Shown here in pieces: positions 22,289 through 34,600 of a stretch of DNA of 64,000 nt (position 1 is its first letter; the number at the start of each line of letters is the position of its first letter). The DNA lies in NCBI GenBank assembly GCA_025531455.1, contig JAMYHL010000022.1, positions 496,001-560,000 of the forward strand, given 5' to 3'. The stretch comes from Apiotrichum sp. Y4204. Lineage: Eukaryota > Basidiomycota > Tremellomycetes > Trichosporonales > Trichosporonaceae. The notes under the pieces were generated by a model. The model worked only from the letters and a program-made list of their open reading frames with translations. It made no database searches and was not told the DNA's origin. The position numbers were made by a program, and so were the translations under genes.

Positions 22289-22668
22289 TGTGGGTAGACA
22301 ATCGGGGTGGAGTCGAAGGAAGGAAAGTTATGTCCACGGTGGGTGTTTGACTCGACTGCGTCGTGTTCTTAAGGATGGTCGCCAGAGCCGCAGTGATGGT
22401 GAAAAAGGAGGGATGCTGTCAGTGGATCAGTTGGTCGTCGTCGGTGTTCACAAGAAATCGAAACCTGCACCACCCACCTCAGATCCTCAAATTGCCACCC
22501 AAATTTAAGTCCCGCAAGATCCAAAGCGGGGCCCCAGTTCACGTGACATTTTCGACGCGGCCGAACCCTCCTGAAGTCGATGAGGGCAGATGGAACGCGA
22601 CAAGGATCAACAACAAATACACAAACTGCCCAGTTGCATCCAAACAACCACTCTCTCACACCACCACG
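22289..22668. promoter_or_regulatory. bidirectional promoter between Bud23 and the GCP5/6-like gene
   Basis: 380 bp between two start codons on opposite strands. The 8-bp palindrome TCACGTGA at 22539-22546 is identical to the one at 8560-8567 in the other divergent promoter of the window. CA-rich leader sequence precedes the ATG at 22669. Confidence 0.5.
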
Positions 22669-25600
22669 ATGGGGACACTCCCTCCCCTACCGCCTCTCGG
22701 CATGCCGAAGAGCGGCGCGTTCAGCTCTCTCTTTCCGCCGATTCTGGACGTGCAGACACGCGATGTCATAACGAACCGCGAGGCTGCCAAGCGGGCCGGC
22801 ACCGCGCCGCCTGCCCTCGTCGTGCCCGACCTCGCGTCGCCTGTCCCCGGGTTCATCCTCCGCGATATCGATGGCGAAGGGGACCGGGCGGGGCGTATCC
22901 TCGGCGCGTTGCGGGATATTCAGTCACCGAAAGAGGTGCAGGAGGATGTGGGCAACACGAGGGTGAAGCCTGCACACGAGAGTCAGCAGCTCCAGTATCC
23001 CGTTGAAGAAGAGGAGACGTACGTGTCTGAGAATGTGGATGATATTTGGGCGCAGGCTGCGGAGGATGAGCCCGAGGCGGGACCCAGCAAGACAGCTTTC
23101 CAGGTGAGTTGCCGCATTCTGTCGATCAACTCGCTGACACCAGCTTCGAGATTGGGAATCGCCCGTGATGCCTTCTCCATGCCGCCTGGACGCACCTCCG
23201 ACAGCGTTCGATGCGCTTCAGATTCAGTAATGTTCAGGCATCTGCTCTCACTCACACCAGGTCGGATCCGCCGATAGAGCTGCCCAAGCTGTGGACGCCA
23301 GCTGCCGTCCCGCCAAGCGACGTGGCTACGTTCCTCGACCACCTCGTGCGCACGACAATGGTCTCCCGGCCGCCAGGGCTGCGGTGGAGCCGGAGCAAAG
23401 CGAAGTTTGCGTACGACTCTCGGCGTGTCGATAAGAGTGCTGCTGGGTGGGTGAGGATGCCAGTGGAAGGCTGACAGAAGGTTTATCGACGAGATTCTGG
23501 CGATAGCGACAGCGATGCGGCGCGTCGAGATTGTCGTGGAGGAGGACAGCCCGTGGGTACGCCGAAGACAACCTCTCTGACCCATTCCAGATCATTTACG
23601 CCCACGCACCACGCGCTCAAGCACGGCCTCGGCCACGTGCTCGAGTACATGAAGCAACGCCTGACGGACATGGAGGGCACGCTCGCGCAGGAGGCGACGC
23701 CGTGGCTTGTGCGTTCGCGTGCGCTTGACGATGTCGCATTGCTGGGTCCGGCACTGTGCGAGGTCATCTGCTGGGTGCGTGTGCAGATTATCAGGTGCTA
23801 ATTCCAGCCATTGAGTACAGCCAAATCGCTCGGCTTCCCCGCTCGCCCGTCGTCAATGCTCACGCACGTCTACCACCAGCTCCAGCATCATTTGCACGCG
23901 GACTCGAGCCTTCATGTTATTCTCTGCCACGCATATCTTCTCCAACAGGCGACTGTGCCGTGGCTCGCTCTCCTGCACCAATGGATTGGCGTCGCGGACT
24001 CGTCGCACGCAGATGAGGACGTGAGACCCACTGCCCAGCCGTGGGCTGATCTCGGCATCACACGCACACCCCTCCCGCCAGTGAACGGCGAACCTCGGTG
24101 GGAGTACACCTTTGTGCCCCGCCGCATGCCGATTTTCATTCCGCCACATGTTCGTCGAACATTCTTTGAGGCAGGACGATCATTGAGAGCGCTGCGCGAA
24201 GCGTCCGGAGGAGTCCACCCCCTCTGCTGGACGGACTGGCCGATACGAGCGAGCTGGGGCTGGGGTGCACAGGATAGCGAGTGAGTCAATGAGAGCCGTG
24301 CACTATCTGGAAGCTGCTGGGACTGACTCCAGACCCGAGTACGATCCCCGCTTCCACGCACGCCGCGTGCAGCGCGAGATTGATAAGTGGCGGGCGTCCA
24401 CCATGGCGCGGCAGCCGCGTTCACGTGCCGTGTCCATCTCATCGATACGCAGTAGACGGTGGGACGTTTCGGTTCCTGTGTCACCATACCCTCATTCCCC
24501 GCCGCACTCACCCTTGCTGCCTCAAGTGGGGATAGAAATGTGGGAAGCGGCGGCCCAACCGGCTGCGCCGTTGGTCGATCTTTCCACAGACACAAATACC
24601 GCTGCTCTCTGGATACCAACTCCAGACGACCTGGCGGCCTTCCTCGAGCGCCACTCTGACCCCTCTGATCCGCTGTTCCCTCACGGCACCACGCTCGATG
24701 ACTATATTGCCCACCGCGTCCTCGCTGCGCCCTTGGCGCACGCAACACTCATCTCTCGCGCCCTTGTAAGCCACTACCTTGATGACCTGTGCTTCCTAGA
24801 CCACCTTGATGTGCTACACGCCTTTTGGCTCGGCGGTGACGCGGGGTTCACGGAGCGCGTGGGCGCCGCACTATTCCGCAGCGACTATGGCGAAGAGGTG
24901 GGGATGGGACGCAGGGCGCGCACACGGGCACGTCTGGGCATAGACGGGGCTCCGAGGGATAGTCTTCCCAGGGCAGGGGACACGGGAAGCATTCTGGGAA
25001 GTAACCCGCAGACACCGACGCCGAGCGTGCTTGAGACACCGTCGATCGCGGCGTCGACCGACTCGGCACCACCAGAGGAACAGGGTGTCGGCCTTGGTGT
25101 CGGCCTCAGCGACCGCAAGCGCTGGCCGCCGGGCGGTACGGAGCTGACGTACGCCCTGCGGACTACGCTGCTTGATCACGACTGCGAGCTCTTCGCGTCG
25201 CGCGGCCCCGTGTGGGCTGGCATCGAGGACCGAGTGAGCTTTGCGCTCCGCGACCTTCCCGATGAGATGGGTTCGAGAGAGCGGTGGATGGACCCACAGG
25301 GTGAGTTGTATGAATAGGACGATAGCTGACGGCAGGTATTGAGTGGGTGTTCTAATGCTCGACTGTGTAGCTCCAGACTGACCCCAGGGCACTCGACTTT
25401 CTGTATCTCGCGTATTCGCCGCCGGCGGGGATCGCGCCCCTCCTCCCGAAGTCCATCATGGACAAGTATGAGACGGTGTACAACCTCCTGCTGCGACTGG
25501 CGCGCGTCGACGTCGTGCTGCGTGGCCTTTACTTCGACATTCTAAGGCCAGGGGCCGAGGCGGCCGCAGGACAAGCCAAGACTGGCGTTGACGCACACCA

Positions 25601-26763
25601 CTCGCGCCCGGTATCGCGCATCAACCAGCCGACGGTGCACGCTCCGCTTCTCGGCGTATTCCCGCCCGCTTCCGACACGGCCAAGACGCTGCGGTATCTC
25701 CGCTTCGTGATGAGCGTGTTCGTGTCCGCCTTCAGCCGGTATGTGCTGGACGCGACGGTGCACAACACGCAGATAATGCACACGCGCCTGGAGTCGATTC
25801 ACCGCAGCTCGATCGCCATCTCGCGCGAGCCGTCGCGGCCACCCACACCAGCATGGATGATACTCGAGGACGACGCGCTCGAGCTCGACATGTCGGACGG
25901 CGGGAGCGAGGCGCCAGGCGCAGACGACAGCCTGGCCCAGCTCGAGGCCATCTCTCAGCTCCAGAGCGCGCACTCGCTGGTGCTGTATCACCACATTATT
26001 CTCAATCGCATACTCCGCGCAGCGCTTCTTTCCCCAGGCGGCGCGACAGGCTTCGCGGCCCTCACGGCACTCCTCTCCCTCGTGTTGGACTTCGGCAAGG
26101 CCGTAAAGGACATTAAGCGCGGCGCGCTCTCCGCAGCCGCGGGCGCCGAGACGATACGCGAGATGCGGAAACGCTGGGAGGAGGGGTACGCTACCTTTGT
26201 GAGTATTTGTTTTGTGTCTGTGTTTGTTCTGACAGCAGATCAAAGCGGTGGAACGCCTCGCGCGCACGCGGGAACGTGCAGACAGCGAGGAGGACGCGGA
26301 CGACTCGGGGGACGAGCACGACCTCCAGCTCCTTCTTGGCGAGGGGTCGCGGCGGACGGATCTGCGCGAGCTCCTCCTGCGTCTCCGGCTTGGTCGCGTG
26401 GGAGGCGGCCATGGGGTAGACGCCGAGAAGGAGAAAAGGAAGGAACCGCCGAGGACAGGCGAAGAAGGCGGAGGTGCAGAGAGCGCAGAAGCAAGGCCAG
26501 TAACACCCGACAGCCGACACGGCGGACACGGCGGTTACGCCGCACCACGCATACCACACGCCGAGGTCGAGCTGGCCGAGGACCTCGCCGTCGTCCCAGA
26601 CCCAGTCGTGCACGCGACGACGCGGGAGCGCCCCGCGCCGCGCACGCCGCTCAAGTTTCCGCTCTTCCAGCTCCGCCCAGGCTCGGTACCAGGGAGCCCT
26701 GCGAGCCCCGCGCCAGGCAGCCCGGGACGGCACCGCTCAGACGACGAGATATCCCTCGACTAA
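22669..26763 (+). CDS. gamma-tubulin complex component, GCP5/GCP6-like (Spc97/Spc98 family)
   Basis: Subunit of the gamma-tubulin ring complex that nucleates microtubules at spindle pole bodies; 1254 residues in this model. Exons: 22669..23103, 23144..23226, 23261..23446, 23481..23552, 23591..23774, 23808..24280, 24333..25300, 25336..25346, 25371..26198, 26239..26763. A divergent N-terminus contains LRDWESPVMPSP and FDALQIQSDPPIELPKLW. The grip1-like region includes HVILCHAYLLQQATVPWLALLHQW. The grip2-like region has ALDFLYLAYSPPAGIAPLL followed by MDKYETVYNLLLRLARVDVV, the hallmark of GCP C-terminal domains. Long acidic insertions and a Pro-rich C-terminal tail favour GCP5/6 over GCP2/3. The 11-nt exon (GIEW) and the 24-nt intron after it are the weakest step; they were needed because no single intron keeps the frame. 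The last intron ends ACAGCAG, a NAGNAG acceptor. Confidence 0.85.
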
Positions 26764-29700
26764 CATGCATCTGGTTGCATATTCTTGCGTGGGGATCTAG
26801 GAAATGAGGACCGGGTGACTGACCAAACGAGATCCGGTATTCCGAGGTTTCTCAGACCCTCTGAAAGCTCCATCTTCTGACCAGCCCGAACACCCGAACA
26901 CCCTCGCACTGCCCGGAGTCGGCGGCTTCCGGCGTATCCGGCGCCACGAGCGGCCCGCCGAGACACACAGAGAGGGCTGAGACTGGGGTCCACATCGGGG
27001 TATGAGTAGCAACGACCGGCGGGAAACGTGCAGAAAAAAGTGCAGAAACGTGCAGGAATCCGCGCTGGCAACCATTCTGCGCTCGGACCACTTGCGCCAC
27101 CGCCAAAGGTGCCTCAGCGCCGCCACAGCGGACGCCACGAGCGGACGCCACGCGCGTACGCCACGCCGCGTCTCCCGGAGCTGCTGCATCGCGCATCACG
27201 CATCGCGCATCGCCGCAAGGCGACGCGGTGCGAGATTGTGGCGTGCTGTGCAATGTGGCTGGACGCGATATCGACGGCTTTATGTGTAGGTATCGTGTTC
27301 GCGGTGGCTCGGGAGCTGTTAGACTTGGTCCTTGAGTCCTCGCGTCCTCGCGTCGTCCGTATTCGCGGCTCCCGTCTTCGCGGCATTGGCGCAACTCTAG
27401 ATGAAGTTTCGAGGACCTCGGTCAGAGGGGTTACAGCTCGACGGCAGCCGTGACTAGCCCTTAGGTTGGTGAATGCAACTCTGGAGCCCCGATAGTCAGT
27501 GAGGCCCAGCCGCGAAACTCAGATGGGCGGGCCGGACCGCGGACATTCTATTCCTTCCCGACTAAACTGCCTCGAGACTCGACGCGCCCCGACGCGTCCC
27601 CGGGGTGCAACACGTGCATTTGTGTGAGAGCCGTGTTCATGTGAGGTGCGGAGGAATACACTCCCGGATCGTCCCGGTGACATAACCTTGCGTCCTGTGT
27701 GTTTGGTCCTGCGTTTCATGATGGGTGTGAGTAGCTGGCGGTGGTGAGCTTGTGGTCCTAAGGTCGGACGACCTGTTTGTCTGGCGATAGAATCGTTCGG
27801 CACAAGAGCAGGTTTGCAGGCCTCTTGAGTTGTGCACCCTCTTGCACTCTTTTGCACCTCGTACCTCTCACCTCTCACCCTCACCCGAGCCCCACTGCAC
27901 TCCCGGACACGGCATCGCCGGCATGCGCCGGCATGACCCCGCGTTTTGGCTCTGAGCGAAAAGGTAATTTCAGCGGGGGTGTTGTATGTACAGTACATGT
28001 GGACAGCCGGACGCGAGCAAGAGGAAGGTAGAGCGGTACGAGCGGAAGTACGGTGCTCGTGCTGCTCTCCGCACTGTGCGCTGTGCGGTGTGCGCGACTA
28101 ATCTCTGCATTTCGGGCAATTTATGACATTATGATACGAGTGACAGAACCTTACGTACATTACATACCCTCTCGTACCCCCCTTATCTCGAGCACATTGC
28201 CCGCGGGGGAAATGCGATTGGGCATGACAGCTTGCAGCGTTCTCTTGTTTTGTTTATCCCCATCTGGAAATGTATATATGAATGATCGGGGACCCACTGG
28301 CATGCTTGGCAGATACGCTCATATCCCCGCAGACATGACCTCGTGTGGGTGTTTGATGCATGGATCGCATAGACAAGTATGGACAAGTATGAAGCACACC
28401 GGCGTGCAGCTTACTCTACAGCTCTACAGCATTACAGCGTACAGCGTGCTCAACCCACGCACACTACATTAGTCCGTCACGCGGCGGATCGGCGCGTGGC
28501 GGGTTCCTGGCCCGGGCCATCAGAGGTCAAAGAGGCCATTGACGAGCCATTGAGTGGCATGAGTGGGATGCGGGCGGCGCCCATGCGGCCCGAAAGTGAG
28601 AAAAGGGGAGCCAGAAGGAGCCAAGGGGAGCCAAAGGGAGAATTTGGGTGCGCTATTTCTACGCGTCCCGATACACACTTTAATATCATCATTTGGTTGG
28701 GAGCTGGGAGCAAGGGAGGTCAAAGCCTATGAGCCTGTGATCCTGTGAGCGATGGTGAGATCGTGAGAGACTAGGGTCTCAGCTGAGATGTCGTTCGGGA
28801 AGCGTAGGAGCCGGGGTAGCAGGGTACGAGGCGCGGGGGTGCCGGGGGTACGGGGGGGGGGTGGCTCTTCCCTTGTGCCGTAAGGTGTGAAAATGGTACT
28901 ACGAGAGGAGACGGGTGTGATGAGGAATGGCGCGTGCGGAGCAGTCCCGCGCGGGATCGGTGTACGTACCGGGCCCGATATTTTGTATACAGCCAACACC
29001 AGCCAGTGCGCTGCGCGCTGCATGCGCGCTGCATGCGCTGCGCTTGTGCATAGGGCTCCTGGATGGGTGAGAGTTTGGCCCGGTTCTTGTCAGTGCGATC
29101 AGTGCACAGAGAGTACAGAGAGATGGATCTGGAGCGGTGTCCTGTCGTATGTCCCCTGTCGTCCAACTGGGAATGGCTGGATGGGTATCTCTGCATCTCT
29201 GATCCAAAGTAGTTCCTGTTCCAGACCGCCAGATCCGAGTCCACCAATTCACCAACGCACCAACATTGATCAGAGGCCCAGAGACTGCGCGATACACTAG
29301 ACTCCCAGGTGGAAACGACGGGATGACGACGACGAAAGCATCCTCTTGGCCTCTTGCGCTTTCGCCATCTGGGCACCTTGGCTTTGGCTCTGGTGGACCC
29401 TTTCTGGCCGAAGCTTTAATTCGTAGCCCGGGCCGGGAGCAAGGAGGCTTATTCTTAGCTTGCAGCTTGCTTGACAAGGTAGCGAGTAGCGTACCCGACT
29501 CTTCGCCATGCGGCTCATCAGCTCATTTAATCATTTTGTTGATGCGGCCCATGCAGACCACATACAATGCATATATGCGATATGGACGAGGGCTCGAGTT
29601 GCTCCGCTGGCCCGGCATGAGCGCCTGCGGAGCTTGGACGCCAGACGCGCCCAGACGTTCATGATTCATGACGCTGCGCTTGGTATCTTGGTGCCCACGA

Positions 29701-31681
29701 TACATTGCATCGTATCGGTATCCGATCCTGGTGGCGCGTGCACATCGTACCCCCTGCTTGTTAGTGCTAGCGTTGACAACCACTGTACTACTAGCGCGGA
29801 GTGATGCAATGTTAAATCCAGTAGTGATCCAGTGGGCTGGTGATCCTCATCACACTCACTCACTCCCTCCCTCTTCTTCATTCTTCCCCACTCGCTCATC
29901 TCGTACTCACAATACGTGCACATTGACACCCATACACTGCACTCACCGATCACTCGACACTCCCCTCGTCTCCTCATCTCCGGCAGCTCCCCAGCTCGAG
30001 CCACACACGCGACGCCGTCTGCAGCCGTCTGCAAGCCAAACAGCACAAAACCGCTCAAATCTCGACAGGATCCACCAGGATCGAACATTTGCTGTTGCAC
30101 ATTGCACACCCCTCTCCTCTCTCCTCTCTCCTCTCTCCTCTCTCCTCTCTCCAGGCCCCGCCTCCGCCGCCTCGTCTGCCGCCTTGGTATCTGGCCCCCT
30201 GGAAGTCCCTAGGAATCTGCGACATTTTCCCCGTCTTTTTTTTTTTCTACTCTGTCTCTCTTCTCGATCTCCTCCTCTTGCCTCTAGCCGTCCGAACAGT
30301 AAGGTAGGTCTACCTTTTTTTTTTTTTTCCTCCCTTCCCTCCCGGCACCCGCAGTCTTCCATCGTTCCGTCTTTGTTTCCTGAACAGGATTGACTGGACC
30401 CTCGGGTCGTTTGCGCCCACTGCTGCTGCCCCATGCGTGTTTCCGTTCGTTTGGGGTCTCAAGTCTCACATCCTCACCCAGGTACAAACCCAACCCAGCC
30501 CAAACCACTTCTATATCTCCTGCATCGTCTCGTCCCGCAAACACCGCACATTGTCGCTTTCAGAAAAATCAGAAACACAGGCATACACGCGCGTCCTGCT
30601 CAGGACGAACCGAACTGGAAGAAAGAAGAAAAATAATATTGAAAAAACGAACTGTCCTCTTTCGACACGCGCAATCGAGATCGCAGAAACGCGTCCGTGT
30701 CTCAGATACCACGGCCATCATCCTCTGCTCTCCCTCCCACCCCTCCACCCCGGTTTTCAGGACCCGGTCCCTCGTTCCTCCTTGTCCTCACCTCTCCTGT
30801 GAAGCTGTGAAATCAATCTTGCTGCCACTGCCTCTTCGAATCTTCCCCCCCCCCCCCTCCCCTGCCCCGACGCGTCTGCGCCAGCTGCGCCAGCTGCACC
30901 TGCGCCTGTGGTTCTGCATCCATACCGCACCACACGGCCCCACGCCAGTCTCCCCTTTTTGGGCATTGCCACCAGGCCAACAGGCCTCCAAAGAGCCAGG
31001 GAAGGGCGCCGCCAGGGCCGCGCACGCTGACCAGTGTCTCAACGTCTCAAGCACACAAACCAACCCCCCTTTCCCTCCTTTGCCTTTCTCTCCACGTTCA
31101 TTCACCCCCTCCTCGGCTCTCAGAAGCTCAGATCTCACTTGTAAGTCGCGCGCGCTGCTCAGGGAGTATTGTGTGTGTGTCTCTGTGGGGGGGTATCGTC
31201 TTGGTCCGCGGCTCTACCCACATCCACTCTCACTCACACAACACGTCCGTCCTTCCACCAACACCACCACCACCATCTCCATCGCAACCTTTGTCCGTCC
31301 GTTGCTCACCCTTTCTCCATCGTGTCCCATCCTGCAGATCGCCTTCAACACCATCCGTCTCTTGCATCTTGATTCCCCCAAGCCATCGGCAATCCCCCCG
31401 GCATCCCGCCATCGAACGGCGAGATCCTCGGACTCGGTCGCCCACCTACAACGACCCTTTCCACATCCGTCGCGTTCCCCTGACCGCGCGTTGTCGACAG
31501 GTGATTGTTGAGACGAGGCATCGTTGACGACACACATATACACACGAAACACGTACGCGGTACGCGACATAAGACAGCGCATACACAAGCCTGCATTCTG
31601 TGTTCCCAGTGTGTTCGCCAACACACATAGAAACGCCCCACCTCCATCTCTCACACTCGACCTTCCTCCCCTTCCCCCGCC
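26764..31681. other. 4.9-kb non-coding region and long CT-rich leader of the kinesin gene
   Basis: No domain-bearing frame found on either strand. Notable content: a G10 run at 28852-28861; an alternating GC/TGC-rich stretch at about 29008-29044; GGAGCCA-type repeats at about 28607-28640; a CT pentamer tract at 30111-30152; T14 at 30315-30328; C13 at 30845-30857. From about 29840 to 31680 the plus strand is strongly pyrimidine-rich with many CACACA and CTCC words, as in fungal promoters and leaders, so the kinesin mRNA may start far upstream and contain leader introns. An unrecognised non-coding RNA cannot be excluded. Confidence 0.5.
30111..30152 (+). repeat. CTCTC/CTCTCTC pyrimidine microsatellite
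   Basis: About 42 bp of tandem CTCTCTC/CTCTC units inside the pyrimidine-rich region before the kinesin gene. Confidence 0.9.
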
Positions 31682-34600
31682 ATGAGTATGATGACTCCTC
31701 ACCGCCGGGCGAGCCTTGTCGCTTCGCCCACGCCCCAGTCCCCAGGTAACTCTGGCATCCCCCGCCCCTCGTCAGCCGCCGGTCGCTATCGGAGTGGTCT
31801 TGTCCCCAGCGCCTTGAACAGCAACGGGACAAGCACTGCTGCCACCGCCACCACTGCCTCTTCAGATCCCCTGGGCGACCACGATTCGGACAAGGGCCAG
31901 GTTCGCGTTGGTAAGTGTCAACTCTTAGCCACGGTTGCGTTGTGCGCTGGCGGCATGCTCATACCGTCGCAATCGAGTCCACATTCCGTCCCCGGTGATG
32001 CGTGCTGACCACCAGTTCTTCGCATAAGGCCATCCGAACCCGCGGACCCATCCATCCCCTCTCGCCACAGGGCAATCCTCGTGCACCCAATCGCTCAGAC
32101 TGAAATCCGCGTGAGCGTTGACCCAGCGACCTTGGCTGGCTCCGCATCGCTGGCGTCCAGCTCTAAGCGCCACCCTACTTTCACCTTTGACCGCGTACTG
32201 GGCGAGCCGTCGTCTCAGGTGGACCTGTATAATGTGACCGCACGCGATCGCATCGAGGAATTCCTTAAGGGATTCAATGTTACCTTCCTTGCGTGAGTGC
32301 AATTGTGTTGTGTTAACCGATTCTCATACTTATTCAAGCTATGGGCAAACGAGCTCTGGAAAGTCGTATTCGATGGGAACCACAGGCGAGGACTCTGATT
32401 ATCTCGACCTTTCCGAGTCGTCTCGGGCGGGTCTTATTCCGCGAACAGTTGAAACCATCTTCCGTCGTGCAGAGGAGATCCGTATAGCCTCCGGACCAGG
32501 TGCGAGCTGGGAGTGCCGTGTGTCGTTCCTCGAATTGTACAACGAGGACCTCATCGACCTGCTTGCCAACACGAGCGCACCAACAAACGTCTCCATCCGC
32601 GAGAACCAGGATGGCCGCATTGTGTGGTCGGGTGTCCGTGAAATCAAGGTGCAGAACGTTTCCGAGGTCATGATGCTGCTGCACGATGGCTCTCTTCGCC
32701 GCCGGACAGGTGAAACCAACATGAACCAGACCTCCTCACGATCCCATGCGATCTTCTCCCTCACTCTCGTTCAGTCGCGCCGCGCAGATGCCTCCGACGA
32801 CCACCGTTCCGCCACTCCCTCCAAACGACCCATGTCTGTTGCTTACGGATCGCGTTCCTCCACCCCCCAATTCTCCCGCCCTCCGCCATCCAGCTACGGC
32901 AAGCTCGCCGGACGACCAAACAGCATGCACGTCAACTCGATTGACGACGTGGTCGTGCTCACCTCCAAGTTCAACATGGTCGACTTGGCAGGCTCGGAGC
33001 GTCTCAAGCGCACAGCTGCGCAGGGCGAGCGCATGAAGGAGGGTATCTCCATCAACAGCGGACTGCTCGCGCTCGGTAACGTCATCTCAGCGTGTAAGTT
33101 TTGACAACCCCAACGCCCCCTTTTCTCCACTGTTGAGCCCCCTGTACCTCGCGCTAACATTACAGTGGCAGAGCCCGCTAAGGCCCGTGGACACGTTCCC
33201 TACCGCGACTCGAAGCTCACTCGATTGCTTCAAGGTATGTCGCCTCAAGCTGCTCCAAGTCACAAAAATCACTGACCCCCAGACTCTATTGGTGGCAATG
33301 CGATGACCACGATGATTGCATGTGTTTCGCCCCTGGAATACAACATTTCTGAAACTATCAACACGATCAACTATGCTTCTCGTGCCAGGAAAATCAAAAA
33401 CGCGGTATCCAAGAACCAATCCGAGGTCGGCTGGGACGACATAGACTACCTCCGCAACCAGGTGGTCAAGCTGCGTGCCAAGATTGCCGCTGCGGATACC
33501 GAGCCGGTGACGCGATCAGCATCAGCACCGGCTGGTGGCAAACATGTCGACACTCCTGCTGAAGAAGACGCACTCCACAAACAGATTATGGAACTCACCG
33601 ATAAACTTGCCGACCTGGAGGATGACTTTAGTCATGTGAGTCTAGGCTTTTGGGGGGTGGATGGCACATGGTTTTGTTCCGGTATTACCCGCGGCCCTTT
33701 GGTTCCCCGCTGGTACCGCCCATGCCCTGTATTTACCTAAGGCCGTCTGCCTCTCCTTTTGTTCGCGCACTGACCTTGTTTAGCTTCAGGATCAATACTT
33801 CCAGAAATGTCGTGAGATTGTGGCCCTGAGCGATCCCGAGTTGCTAGAGGATGATAAGCTGCGGCAGTTCAACGAGACGATTGAACCCGTTGTCGTGGAG
33901 TAAGTTCCTTGACAACCGTCAGTTACATTGCACCGCTCTAACGTAAATCAGGTACGAAAAGGTTGTTACCTCCCTAAATGGTCAGATTGCGGAACTTCGT
34001 GCCGAGGCGGCCGTGGCTCAACAGGCAACAGAGGACCAGGCGGCCGAGCTCGTCAAGACTCAGGAGCGCCTTACCGAGCACGAATCTTACGTCCAGGAAC
34101 TGCAGGGCCGCATCTCAAAGCTCACCCAGCGGAACGACTCCTCCGAGGCTTATATTCGTGACCTCGAGACCAAGTTTCGCAACTTTACAGATAACGATGA
34201 TCGCCAAACGGAGGTGATCACTAGTCTCACCCAGGAGATCCAGCAGCTCAAGTCCGAATCCGTCAAGAGCAACACGTACATCGCCGAGCTCGAACGGCGC
34301 ATCACCGGCGCCGACGCCCGCAACGTGGAGTTGACTGCCGAGATTGAACGTCACGAGAACGAAGCCGAGACGCGCGACAAGCAGGTGCGCGAGCTGGAGA
34401 GCAGACTTGCAATGTTCGACTCCCAGCCCAATGTCACTCTTCTCCTCGAGGAGCTTGAGACTCGCAACCGCAAGATTGACGACCTCGAGGCCCGCATCCA
34501 GCAACAAGAAGAGGCCCGTGAGCTCGCTGTGGTTGAGCCCCCGGCAACGCCAGCGCCCGCGCCGTCGACGCCCCCAGACACCCCACCAGTGCTTCGGACA

